From an uncultured Clostridia bacterium (GTDB lineage: Bacteria; Bacillota_A; Clostridia; Christensenellales; Aristaeellaceae): a stretch of 8,480 bases of DNA. The stretch lies in assembly GCA_946613955.1 (NCBI GenBank), contig CAMOGC010000063.1, forward strand, positions 1 through 8,480. The letters run 5' to 3'. Position numbers and translations under genes: made by a program. This document shows, piece after piece, positions 1 to 6,552 of the stretch. The notes under the pieces were generated by a model, which saw only the letters and a program-made list of their open reading frames with translations, was not told where the DNA came from and did not search any database. The first letter of the stretch is position 1. Each line of letters begins with the position of its first letter.

Positions 1-1219
1 TATAGACCGCGTCGAACAGAAAGGTAATGACCGTTTTCCCGCCGGAGCGGATGGTAAAATAGGTCACGTGGGCGAAGGAATGGATCGGCAGGCTCAATCC
101 GGCGACAATCAGCAGCCGCCTTGTCAGATCCTGAACCTCCGGGCCGATGTTATACAGCCTGGGCACGTAGGGCGAAGCCAGAATCATGGCCGCGCCGATG
201 ATCACGTGGATCACCTCCGTCAGGAAAATCAGCTTCCGGTCCACATCCCGGGCCTCTTCGATTTCCCCCGCGCCCAGCCGCTGGCCCACCAGGATCGAAA
301 CCGCGCTGCCCATGGCGAACATGATGACGCAGAACAGGTTCCAGGCCGTTCCGGTAATGTTCAGGGCGGCGACCGCGTTGAGCCCCCGGGAGGAATACTG
401 CTGATTGATCACCGTCATCCCCAGGGACCAGAGGATCTCGTTGACCAGCAGGGGCGCGGCCGTGGGAATCACGCGGCGGATCAGCTTCCCGGGCACCCGG
501 AAGCTCCGGTAAACTCCCCGGACGAAGGGATAGCGCGTCGTATGGGTATGGGCATAAATGACCACCACCGCCAGCTCCACATACCGGGAAATGACCGTCG
601 CGATGGCGGCTCCCCGGGTTCCCATGGGGGCAAAGCCCAGGTGGCCGAAAATCAGCACCCAGTTCAGGAAAAGATTCGTCACGATGGCGGCAATCCCCGC
701 CGCCATGGGCACCACCGTTTCCTCTGCTTCCCGCAGGGTTCCGGCGTAGGTCTGCACGATGGCAAAGGGTGCCAGCCCCCACAGCATGGCCATCAGGTAT
801 CCGGTTCCCTCCTCCAGGGTCAGGGCCATATCGCCGCCGTTGCTGTCCCCCCGCAGGAAGGCCTGAATAAAGCTTCTTCCCGCCAAAAGGTAGATCAGGA
901 TGCCGAGCAGAGAGCAGATCGCGCAGAAATACAGCTTGATCCGGAAGGTATGCCGCATTCCATCCATGTCCGCCCGGCCGTAAAACTGGGCGCCAAAAAT
1001 GCTGACGCCGCTGAGCCCGCCGAAGATGGCCAGGTTGAACACCATCAGCACGGAATTGGCAATGGAGGCGGCGGAGATTGCCTCCGTCCCCAGGCTGCCC
1101 ACCATCACATTATCCAGCAGGGAAACAAAGCTGGTAATAAACTGCTGAACGATGATGGGAATCAGCAGCTTCAATACACTCCCGTAAAAAGCCCGGGTGC
1201 CGATCAGGCGCTTCAGCAT
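1..1219 (-). CDS. MATE family multidrug/cation exporter (partial, C-terminus outside window)
   Basis: Integral membrane transporter of the multidrug and toxic compound extrusion family, which exports drugs or metabolites in exchange for H+ or Na+. The frame is open from the ATG at 1217-1219 to the left edge, giving 406 complete codons of a family usually near 450 residues, so only the tail is missing. The start MLKRLIGTRAFYGSVLKL leads into the typical first helix (LLIPIIVQQFITSFVSLLDN), followed by VMVGSLGTEAISAASIAN and GLSGVSIFGAQFYG, both characteristic of clostridial MATE proteins. A second MatE repeat begins near residue 235 (KLIRRVIPTAAPLLVNEILW) and contains SILVGQRLGAGE. A GGAG motif lies 8 bases before the ATG. 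A terminator separates the gene from the aminotransferase upstream, and it has its own promoter, so it appears to be transcribed on its own. The substrate cannot be told from sequence. Confidence 0.93.
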   Translation of the reverse strand, partial: MLKRLIGTRAFYGSVLKLLIPIIVQQFITSFVSLLDNVMVGSLGTEAISAASIANSVLMVFNLAIFGGLSGVSIFGAQFYGRADMDGMRHTFRIKLYFCAICSLLGILIYLLAGRSFIQAFLRGDSNGGDMALTLEEGTGYLMAMLWGLAPFAIVQTYAGTLREAEETVVPMAAGIAAIVTNLFLNWVLIFGHLGFAPMGTRGAAIATVISRYVELAVVVIYAHTHTTRYPFVRGVYRSFRVPGKLIRRVIPTAAPLLVNEILWSLGMTVINQQYSSRGLNAVAALNITGTAWNLFCVIMFAMGSAVSILVGQRLGAGEIEEARDVDRKLIFLTEVIHVIIGAAMILASPYVPRLYNIGPEVQDLTRRLLIVAGLSLPIHSFAHVTYFTIRSGGKTVITFLFDAVY

Positions 1220-1275
1220 GGGTCACGCTCCAGAACCGTTATTCCGCCTCCCCGATGGGGCGGGCGTCTCCCGCA

Positions 1276-1305
1276 AGTATATCACGACCCTTTCCCCGCT
1301 GGCAA
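1276..1305 (-). promoter_or_regulatory. Sigma-A-type promoter of the MATE gene
   Basis: Read on the minus strand there is TTGCCA (1300-1305), an 18-base spacer and TATACT (1276-1281). The -10 is preceded by TGA, making an extended -10 element. Both hexamers match consensus at 5 of 6 positions. The start of transcription would fall near 1269. The short leader then carries an imperfect GC-rich hairpin (1245-1266) before the ribosome binding site. Its place just below the aminotransferase terminator fits an independent transcript. Confidence 0.7.
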
Positions 1306-1356
1306 GGGAAAGAGAAGGGCCGATCGCTCCCCGTCCCCCACGGAAAAAGAGAAGTT

Positions 1357-1384
1357 AAAAAACCGGCCCCCGGGAGGGAGCCGG
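1357..1384 (-). terminator. Intrinsic terminator of the aminotransferase gene
   Basis: Read on the minus strand, a 9-bp stem (CCGGCTCCC paired with GGGGGCCGG, one T-G wobble) closes a four-base TCCC loop and is followed at once by six T residues. It begins 10 bases after the aminotransferase stop codon. Confidence 0.92.
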
Positions 1385-1394
1385 AATCAGGGGC

Positions 1395-2696
1395 TTATTG
1401 TACCGCCCCGGTCTTCTCCGCCAGAATCTTCTTGGAGGCGGACAGCCGGACGCAGACCGTAAACAGATCCATGGCCTGGGTCAGCTCCGCGATGGAGGGA
1501 TAGGTGGGCGCGATCCGGATATTGGTATCGTTCGGGTCCTTGCCGTAGGGCCAGGTGGCGCCGGCGGGCGTCATCTTGACCCCGGCCTTCTTCGCCCGGG
1601 TCACGATGTCCTTCGCGCAGCCCGGCAGGGCGTCGAACATGATGAAATATCCGCCCAGGGGCTTGGTCCAGGTCCCGATCTCCAGCTCTCCCAGATCCCG
1701 CTCCAGAATGGTCTCCACCGTCTCAAACTTGGGCCGGATGATGGCGGCGTGCTTCCGCATGTGCTCCACCATGCCGTGGATATCGCCGAAGAAGCGCACA
1801 TGCCGCAGCTGGTTCACCTTGTCATGCCCGATGGTCTGGTGCTTCAGGTGGTGCAGGAAGTCCACCATGTTGTTGGGGCTGGTGGCCAGGGCCGCGATGC
1901 CGCTGCCCGGGAAGGTAATCTTGGAGGTGGAGGAAAACTTGTAGACCAGATCCGGGTTCCCCGCCCGCTTGCATTCCGCGAGAATCTCGATCAGATAATC
2001 CTGCCGGTCGTCATAGAGATGGTGCATGCCGTAGGCGTTGTCCCAGAAAATCCGGAAATCCGGGGCGGCGGGCTTGAGCCGGGCGAAGCGGCGGACCGTC
2101 TCGTCCGAATAGGAAATGCCCTGGGGGTTGCTGTATTTCGGAACGCACCAGATCCCCTTGATGGCGGGATCCTCCCGAACCAGCCGCTCCACCATGTCCA
2201 TATCCGGCCCGGTGGGCGTCATGGGCACCGGGATCATCTGGATGCCGAAATACTCGGTTATGGCGAAATGCCGGTCGTATCCCGGAACCGGGCAGAGGAA
2301 TTTGACCTCCGGCAGGCGGCACCAGGGCGTGTTTCCCATCACCCCGTGGGACCAGGCCCGGGCCACCGTGTCGAACATCACGTTCAGGGAGGAGTTGCCA
2401 TAGATGATGATGTCCTTCGGGTTGTTTTCCATCATGTCGCCCAGCAGCTCCCGGGCCTCCTCGATGCCCGTCAGCTGGCCGTAGTTCCGGCAGTCCGTCC
2501 CGTCCTCGCAGGTCAGGTCGGAGCTGCTGTCCAGCACGTCCATCATGCCCATGCTCAGATCCAGCTGCTCCTGGCAGGGCTTGCCCCGGCTCATATCCAG
2601 GCTCAGGCCCAGGGACTGCGTCCTGTGATAGATTTCCTTCAGCCGGGCCCGCTCCTCGGTCAGCTCCTCGACGGTCATTTCGCGATAGGGTTTCAT
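1395..2696 (-). CDS. PLP-dependent aspartate-type aminotransferase (subgroup Ic-like)
   Basis: Cytosolic fold-type I aminotransferase, 433 residues, most like the aspartate aminotransferase family described from actinobacteria and clostridia (Pfam Asp_aminotransf). The expected reaction is aspartate plus 2-oxoglutarate to oxaloacetate plus glutamate. Visible landmarks are SRGKP at 36-40 (N-terminal substrate loop), YGNSS at 99-103 (phosphate-binding turn), NPQG at 190-193, the pyridine-nitrogen Asp219 and Tyr222 in DNAYG, the Schiff-base Lys259 in SSTSK, and Arg394 in NIRIAP, which should bind the alpha-carboxylate. The ATG at 2694-2696 was chosen because AAGGAG lies 8 bases before it. The frame stays open upstream to 2828 but would run through the promoter, so the longer form is rejected. 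It is a single-gene unit with its own promoter and terminator. Exact substrate preference (aspartate or another amino acid) cannot be fixed from sequence alone. Confidence 0.92.
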   Translation of the reverse strand: MKPYREMTVEELTEERARLKEIYHRTQSLGLSLDMSRGKPCQEQLDLSMGMMDVLDSSSDLTCEDGTDCRNYGQLTGIEEARELLGDMMENNPKDIIIYGNSSLNVMFDTVARAWSHGVMGNTPWCRLPEVKFLCPVPGYDRHFAITEYFGIQMIPVPMTPTGPDMDMVERLVREDPAIKGIWCVPKYSNPQGISYSDETVRRFARLKPAAPDFRIFWDNAYGMHHLYDDRQDYLIEILAECKRAGNPDLVYKFSSTSKITFPGSGIAALATSPNNMVDFLHHLKHQTIGHDKVNQLRHVRFFGDIHGMVEHMRKHAAIIRPKFETVETILERDLGELEIGTWTKPLGGYFIMFDALPGCAKDIVTRAKKAGVKMTPAGATWPYGKDPNDTNIRIAPTYPSIAELTQAMDLFTVCVRLSASKKILAEKTGAVQ

Positions 2697-2744
2697 GCGC
2701 GTTCTCCTTTTCCTGTCCCCCTTCCGGGGAAGCTGTTCGCCTGC

Positions 2745-2774
2745 ATTGTATACATAACCGGTATTCCCTGTCAA
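2745..2774 (-). promoter_or_regulatory. Sigma-A-type promoter of the aminotransferase gene
   Basis: On the minus strand a perfect TTGACA (2769-2774) is followed, after 18 bases, by TACAAT (2745-2750, 5 of 6 consensus). Transcription would begin near 2738, giving a leader of about 42 bases before the ATG. Confidence 0.75.
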
Positions 2775-2965
2775 TGAAATGCCCAACCCAGTCACGAAAA
2801 AAAACAATGTCGGGCCTTCCCCACGCACGCTCGGAAAAGCCCTCTCTCCCTGCGATTCGCAGCCCGGCCGCAGGAAAATACGCCGGACGCCGCGTTCTCG
2901 AAAAGCGTCATCTCTCCATGCGCCGCTTTCCGGTCAGGAAAGCCCTGGCTCCGGTCTGCGGCCGC
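2775..2965. other. Intergenic stretch with no recognisable gene
   Basis: This lies between the terminator of the secreted-protein operon and the aminotransferase promoter. I find no convincing gene in it: the short open frames lack ribosome binding sites and recognisable protein content. It holds a perfect odd palindrome TGCGATTCGCA (2851-2861), a GACGC/GCGTC inverted repeat (2886-2890 and 2905-2909), and a run of eight A (2797-2804), read as T8 on the minus strand, without a clear stem before it. These may be chance in GC-rich DNA. Confidence 0.5.
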
Positions 2966-2993
2966 AAAAAAAGGAACGGCCGTAAGCCGTTCC
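2966..2993 (-). terminator. Intrinsic terminator of the secreted-protein operon
   Basis: Read on the minus strand, a perfect 8-bp stem (GGAACGGC with GCCGTTCC) closes a TTACG loop and is followed directly by seven T residues. It starts 17 bases after the stop codon of the last gene in the operon. Confidence 0.93.
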
Positions 2994-3010
2994 CAGGAAG
3001 AAATCCGTCC

Positions 3011-3580
3011 TTATTCCGCCTTCGGAACGGCGGTCATGCCCTCAAAGTTCATATGGCTCAGGAAATCCACCGCGATTTTTTTCTGCTCCTCGGTCAGCGT
3101 CCCGCCGCTGCCTTCGCCGGCGAACATATTGATCTCCACCAGATATCCCTTATAGATGGTCAGGATGGTAAAATACTCCCATCCGCCCACCTGGGTGCTG
3201 ACGCACATCAGCTTGGTGCCGTGGGCCGTCTCCGTATAGGAAACCTGCTTTTCCGGATCCTCGAAGGTGCTCTCCAGGAAGGCCAGATCCTCCGCCCCCA
3301 GGTCGTTGAGCCGCTCCACCTCCGCGTAGGTTTCGTCAAAGATGACCGTAAAGGCCAGGATGGGCTTCGTCGTGTCCGGGTTCCGGAGGCTTCCGTGCAG
3401 AAGCCCGGTCTCCGCGGTTTCGATGTCAAAGGTGTAGCCGTCCGGCAGCTTCCCGGTCAGGGCGTAAAGGCCGTTGGCGTCGATGGTTCCGAAGGGCTGC
3501 AGCGTCCCCTCCTCCGCCAGGGCGGCCGCGCAGGCCGTCATCAGGGCCGCGCAAAGCAAAACAGCCAGTAGCTTTTTCAT
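3011..3580 (-). CDS. Small secreted protein of unknown family
   Basis: A 189-residue exported protein that I do not recognise. The N-terminus MKKLLAVLLCAALMTAC is a clear signal sequence. The best signal peptidase I site is after ALA at residue 22, before EEGT. Cys17 sits in LMTAC, a poor lipobox because Met occupies the -3 position, so a lipoprotein is possible but less likely. The mature part is about 167 residues, alternates predicted strands and helices, and ends in LTEEQKKIAVDFLSHMNF. That closing helix resembles small secreted PsbP/DcrB-like domains, but this is only a fold-level guess. GGAGG lies 8 bases before the ATG. The gene starts 21 bases after the SH3b gene stop and is followed by a strong terminator, so it is the last gene of a two-gene operon. 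Function is unknown; its partner suggests the cell envelope. Confidence 0.85.
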   Translation of the reverse strand: MKKLLAVLLCAALMTACAAALAEEGTLQPFGTIDANGLYALTGKLPDGYTFDIETAETGLLHGSLRNPDTTKPILAFTVIFDETYAEVERLNDLGAEDLAFLESTFEDPEKQVSYTETAHGTKLMCVSTQVGGWEYFTILTIYKGYLVEINMFAGEGSGGTLTEEQKKIAVDFLSHMNFEGMTAVPKAE

Positions 3581-3601
3581 TTTCGTCTCCTCCCCGTCCG
3601 T

Positions 3602-4219
3602 TTACTGGACGACCGTGTATTTCCGCATTACAAAGCAGATTTTCCCGCTCGCCGGTTCCTCGACCTGATACCAGTTGTTGCTGATGGCCAGCACCTGCAG
3701 CTCGTGGCCGGAATAGGCGATGCCCGCGATTTCCGCCTCCTCGTGAGGGGCCCAGCGAAGATTGACAAAGCCGCTGGAGCGGACGGGCCTGGCCTCGATG
3801 GTGAAGGGATCCACCTGGTGCAGGGTCTTGAACTCCCGGTTCATGACGCCGATGGCCCCGGTGGTGGCCGCCGGCTTGCTGGTGCTGGAGGATGAGGACG
3901 AGCCGCCGCCGGAGCCGGGCTTGTTCCGAACCAGGTACTTTTTCTGCACCCAGGCCACGTTGTCGGCGTTCCCGTTCTTATACCAGGAATGCTCGATGCA
4001 CGCCCACTGCCCGTCGAAATAAAGCACCTGCACCCGCCCGCCGTAGGGCAGCCTGCCCACCAGCGTGTCGTCCGCCACCCAGGGCTGGGAGCGGACGTTC
4101 AGGGTCTTGCCGTTCTCGGTATAAACATAATAGGTGTCGCCGGCCGCCAGGGCCATGGAGGCGCTCAGAATCATCAGCACCGCCGCAGCCAGTATCGCCG
4201 TCCATCTTCTTCCTTTCAT
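3602..4219 (-). CDS. Secreted protein with two bacterial SH3-like (SH3b) domains
   Basis: A 205-residue exported protein. MKGRR followed by a hydrophobic stretch and SMALA forms a signal peptide, with likely cleavage after residue 25. The first SH3b domain spans about 29-98 and carries the hallmark TLNVRSQP (39-46) and a VGRLPYGGRVQVL strand. A low-complexity Gly/Ser linker (102-115) follows. A second, more diverged SH3b-like domain covers about 139-205, with VNLRWAPHEEAEIAG replacing the usual LNVRSGPS form and ending in a domain-typical ICFVMRKYTVV. SH3b domains in exported bacterial proteins usually bind peptidoglycan or other wall material. No catalytic domain is present, so this is a binding or scaffold protein rather than a hydrolase. 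AAGGAGG lies 8 bases before the ATG. It is the first gene of an operon with the unknown secreted protein and diverges from the c-di-GMP phosphodiesterase gene. Confidence 0.9.
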   Translation of the reverse strand: MKGRRWTAILAAAVLMILSASMALAAGDTYYVYTENGKTLNVRSQPWVADDTLVGRLPYGGRVQVLYFDGQWACIEHSWYKNGNADNVAWVQKKYLVRNKPGSGGGSSSSSSTSKPAATTGAIGVMNREFKTLHQVDPFTIEARPVRSSGFVNLRWAPHEEAEIAGIAYSGHELQVLAISNNWYQVEEPASGKICFVMRKYTVVQ

Positions 4220-4276
4220 TGACCATTCCTCCTTTATCCGCCTTTCTTTCCGGCGGGCAGTCGTTATCGCGGATAA

Positions 4277-4305
4277 ATAGTAACACTTTTGTCACGTTTT
4301 TGCAA
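4277..4305 (-). promoter_or_regulatory. Promoter of the secreted-protein operon
   Basis: On the minus strand TTGCAA (4300-4305) is followed after 17 bases by TACTAT (4277-4282), with TGT just before it as an extended -10. The -10 alone is weak (4 of 6), and the extension would compensate. Transcription would start near 4270, leaving a leader of about 50 bases. Confidence 0.6.
4280..4295. repeat. Operator-like inverted repeat over the SH3b promoter
   Basis: GTAACA and TGTCAC flank CTTT and are complementary at 5 of 6 positions. The repeat covers part of the -10 and the spacer of the minus-strand promoter, where a repressor would block transcription. It may be chance; no regulator gene is adjacent. 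Confidence 0.25.
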
Positions 4306-4344
4306 ACTTCTTCTGTTTCTTGTCCGATCTGGGCTTTTTTTCGG

Positions 4345-4373
4345 TTGCTTTTCCCCATGAAATAGAGTATGAT
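4345..4373 (+). promoter_or_regulatory. Probable promoter of the GGDEF-EAL gene
   Basis: TTGCTT (4345-4350) and TATGAT (4368-4373, 5 of 6 consensus) lie 17 bases apart. The start of transcription would be near 4380, just ahead of the ribosome binding site at 4393. The -35 is weak. The -10 overlaps the ATG at 4369, which argues against that ATG being the start codon. Confidence 0.45.
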
Positions 4374-4392
4374 TACGCTGTACTTCGCGTAC

Positions 4393-4410
4393 AGGAGGCG
4401 AAGCGTTGTG
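4393..4410 (+). promoter_or_regulatory. Ribosome binding site that sets a GTG start
   Basis: A perfect AGGAGG (4393-4398) is followed after 9 bases by an in-frame GTG (4408-4410). The only in-frame ATG upstream (4369) has no ribosome binding site. A TTG at 4406 is out of frame. Confidence 0.75.
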
Positions 4411-6414
4411 CTTTATTCCAGTGGGAGCCTTTTGGCCCTGATCATTCTGCTGATCATCAATCATGACGTCCTTCTGAAAAAAGCCGGAAGCGAAATCATC
4501 CCCGCCCGGCGTTCTTATCGCGCCTTTTTGGCGGCGGTCGCGCTGTATTATGTCACGGATATCCTCTGGGGTCTTTTGTATGACGCGGGGCTGACCTTCG
4601 CCTGCTATGTGGATACCTGCGTTTATTTTGTCGCCATGGCCTTCTCCGCCCTGCTCTGGGCCCGGTATGCCGTGGCCTATACGGGCAGCCGGGATCGCTA
4701 CGGGCGGATCCTGCTGATCGCGGGGCAGGTCTGCGCCGTGTTTATCATCGCCTCCACGGTCGTCAACTGCTTCGTGCCCTTCCTTTTCTATTTTGACGCC
4801 GATGGCGCCTATCACGCGGCCTTCGGGCGATACATTTCCCTCATTCTCCAGGTGGCCATGTTCCTGTTCGCCGCCCTCTACACCTTCCGGATTTCCGGCC
4901 AAAGAGAGGGGGCGAAAAAGTATCGCTACAGGGCCATCGGCATCTTCAGCCTGTCCATGATCGCCTTCGTCGTCGCCCAGGTGCTGCTTCCCCTTCTGCC
5001 CATGTACGCCATCGGCTGCATGCTCGGAACCTGCGTGCTGCATACCTTCGTGCTGGAAAATGAAAAGGAGGAATACCGGGATCAGCTGGAGTCCCGCCTG
5101 CAGGAAAACGTGCTGCAGGGCAACTATTACGATCTGCTGACCGGGCTGCCCGGCATGAGCCATTTCTTCGAGCTGGCCCGGAAAAAGCGGGAGGCGGCCC
5201 TGGCGCGGAAGGAGCCCTGCGCCTTCCTGTATATGAACCTCAACGGGATGAAGTTTTTCAACCAGCAGCACGGCTTCGCCGCCGGCGACCGCCTGCTTCA
5301 CGCCTTTGCCCAGCAGCTCATTTCCGCCTTCGGAAAGGAAAACTGCAGCCGCTTCGGCCAGGATCATTTTGTCGTCATTACGGAGCAAATCGGTCTGGAG
5401 GCGGTTCTGGAGAAGTTCTTCCGGGCCTGGGCCTCCTCCGCCCCCGCCGAAGGCCCGGAGCATCCCGCCGTCATGGTGGGCATTTACCGGGATCATCCCG
5501 ATCCCGTGGACATCAGCACCGCCTGCGATTATGCCAAAATCGCCTGCGACGATATCCCCTACACCTTTGCATCCGCCTTCCGGAATTTCGACGCGAAGCT
5601 GAAGAAATCCACGGAACAGCAGCAGTATTTCCTCACCCATCTCTCCCAGGCCATGTCGGAAAACTGGATTCAGGTCTATTATCAGCCGATTATCCGGACC
5701 GCCAGCGGCCTGATCTGCTCCGAGGAAGCCCTGGCCCGGTGGATGGATCCCGGGCGCGGCCTGATATCCCCAGGGGAGTTTATCCCGGTGCTGGAGGAGG
5801 CCAACGTGATTTACCGGCTGGATCTGTACATCGTGGAACAGGTGCTGGAGAAGCTGAAGCGTTTCCGGAAAAAGGGATTGCCTCTGGTTCCCCAGTCCGT
5901 TAACCTGTCCCGGTCCGATTTTGACATGCGGGACATGGTGGAAGAAATCCGCCAAAGGGTGGATCAGGCTGGAATCCCCCGGAATCTGCTCAATATCGAA
6001 ATTACCGAAAGCGTCCTCGGAAGCGATTTCGACTTCATCGAGGCGCAGGTAAAGCGCTTCCGCCAGCTGGGCTTCCCCGTCTGGCTGGATGATTTCGGCA
6101 ACGGCTATTCCTCCCTGGATGTGCTGCAGCGGATGGATGTGGATTTGATCAAATTCGACATGCGCTTCATGCAGGAGTTTGACCACGGGAACCGCAGCCG
6201 GATCATCCTGACCGAGCTGATGAAAATGGCCCAGGCGCTGGGCATCGACACCATCTGCGAGGGCGTGGAGCGGGAGGATCAGATTGCCTTCCTGCGGGAC
6301 ATCGGCTGTTCCCGTCTCCAGGGCTTCTACTACTGCAAGCCCATTCCGGAGGAGGAAATCCTCCGTCTCTCCCGGCAAGATGGGCGTCTCGGCTTCGAAA
6401 ACCCGAAGGAATGA
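4408..6414 (+). CDS. Membrane-bound degenerate-GGDEF/EAL protein, predicted c-di-GMP phosphodiesterase
   Basis: A 668-residue protein predicted to hydrolyse cyclic-di-GMP to pGpG at the inner face of the membrane. The GTG start was chosen from its ribosome binding site; starting at the ATG at 4369 would add 13 residues. Residues 1-215 hold about seven hydrophobic segments forming a membrane sensor-like region, followed by a short charged helical linker (LENEKEEYRDQLESRLQEN). The GGDEF domain (about 240-375) keeps DLLTGLP (242-248), but the signature reads GQDHF (317-321) instead of GGDEF and the first metal Asp is Asn (MNLNG, near 277). It should therefore be inactive as a cyclase, perhaps sensing GTP. 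The EAL domain (about 415-655) is intact: EALARW from 440, SVNLSR (Asn499), EITES (Glu531), LDDFGNGYSS (Asp561/562), LIKFD (Lys582), CEGVE (Glu618) and LQGFYYCKP (Gln638). It is a single gene with its own terminator. The signal sensed by the membrane part is unknown. Confidence 0.93.
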   Translation: MLYSSGSLLALIILLIINHDVLLKKAGSEIIPARRSYRAFLAAVALYYVTDILWGLLYDAGLTFACYVDTCVYFVAMAFSALLWARYAVAYTGSRDRYGRILLIAGQVCAVFIIASTVVNCFVPFLFYFDADGAYHAAFGRYISLILQVAMFLFAALYTFRISGQREGAKKYRYRAIGIFSLSMIAFVVAQVLLPLLPMYAIGCMLGTCVLHTFVLENEKEEYRDQLESRLQENVLQGNYYDLLTGLPGMSHFFELARKKREAALARKEPCAFLYMNLNGMKFFNQQHGFAAGDRLLHAFAQQLISAFGKENCSRFGQDHFVVITEQIGLEAVLEKFFRAWASSAPAEGPEHPAVMVGIYRDHPDPVDISTACDYAKIACDDIPYTFASAFRNFDAKLKKSTEQQQYFLTHLSQAMSENWIQVYYQPIIRTASGLICSEEALARWMDPGRGLISPGEFIPVLEEANVIYRLDLYIVEQVLEKLKRFRKKGLPLVPQSVNLSRSDFDMRDMVEEIRQRVDQAGIPRNLLNIEITESVLGSDFDFIEAQVKRFRQLGFPVWLDDFGNGYSSLDVLQRMDVDLIKFDMRFMQEFDHGNRSRIILTELMKMAQALGIDTICEGVEREDQIAFLRDIGCSRLQGFYYCKPIPEEEILRLSRQDGRLGFENPKE

Positions 6415-6458
6415 TCAGCCCCGTGCCTTTTCCTGCCTGTTGTCCTTCGCTGCATAAG

Positions 6459-6488
6459 GAGGAGTTCTCCACTGAACTCCTCTTTTTT
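6459..6488 (+). terminator. Intrinsic terminator of the GGDEF-EAL gene
   Basis: A perfect 9-bp stem (GAGGAGTTC with GAACTCCTC) closes a TCCACT loop and is followed by six T residues. The -35 of the next gene begins two bases after the T run. Confidence 0.93.
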
Positions 6489-6489
6489 C

Positions 6490-6517
6490 TTGACAGCCGG
6501 AAGCTTTATGATAAAAT
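6490..6517 (+). promoter_or_regulatory. Sigma-A-type promoter of the DHH phosphoesterase gene
   Basis: A perfect TTGACA (6490-6495) lies 16 bases before TAAAAT (6512-6517, 5 of 6), and TGA directly before the -10 makes an extended element. Transcription would start near 6524, with a short leader into GAGGAGG at 6541. This is among the strongest promoters in the window. Confidence 0.78.
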
Positions 6518-6552
6518 GGCGGCAGAGAAAAAAGTGATCCGAGGAGGGAACC

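Noticed and set aside
68..1462. A 464-codon plus-strand frame opposite the MATE gene
   Set aside because: It is an antisense shadow, full of His, Gln, Gly and Pro. The minus strand encodes a clear MATE transporter, and the frame also crosses that gene's promoter and a terminator.
1398..2777. A 459-codon plus-strand frame opposite the aminotransferase
   Set aside because: It is an antisense shadow of a well-supported enzyme gene, with low-complexity composition and no family resemblance.
2697..2828. A 44-residue N-terminal extension of the aminotransferase
   Set aside because: It would span the TTGACA/TACAAT promoter, and the ATG at 2694-2696 has a well-placed ribosome binding site and matches the usual family start.
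3530..3532. Cys17 of the small secreted protein as a lipoprotein attachment site
   Set aside because: The lipobox LMTAC has Met at -3, and a canonical ALA signal peptidase I site follows at residues 20-22.
4264..6378. A 704-codon open frame on the minus strand, opposite the GGDEF-EAL gene
   Set aside because: It mirrors the GC-rich wobble positions of a clearly real gene, is rich in His/Gly/Gln/Pro with no recognisable domain, and has no ribosome binding site.
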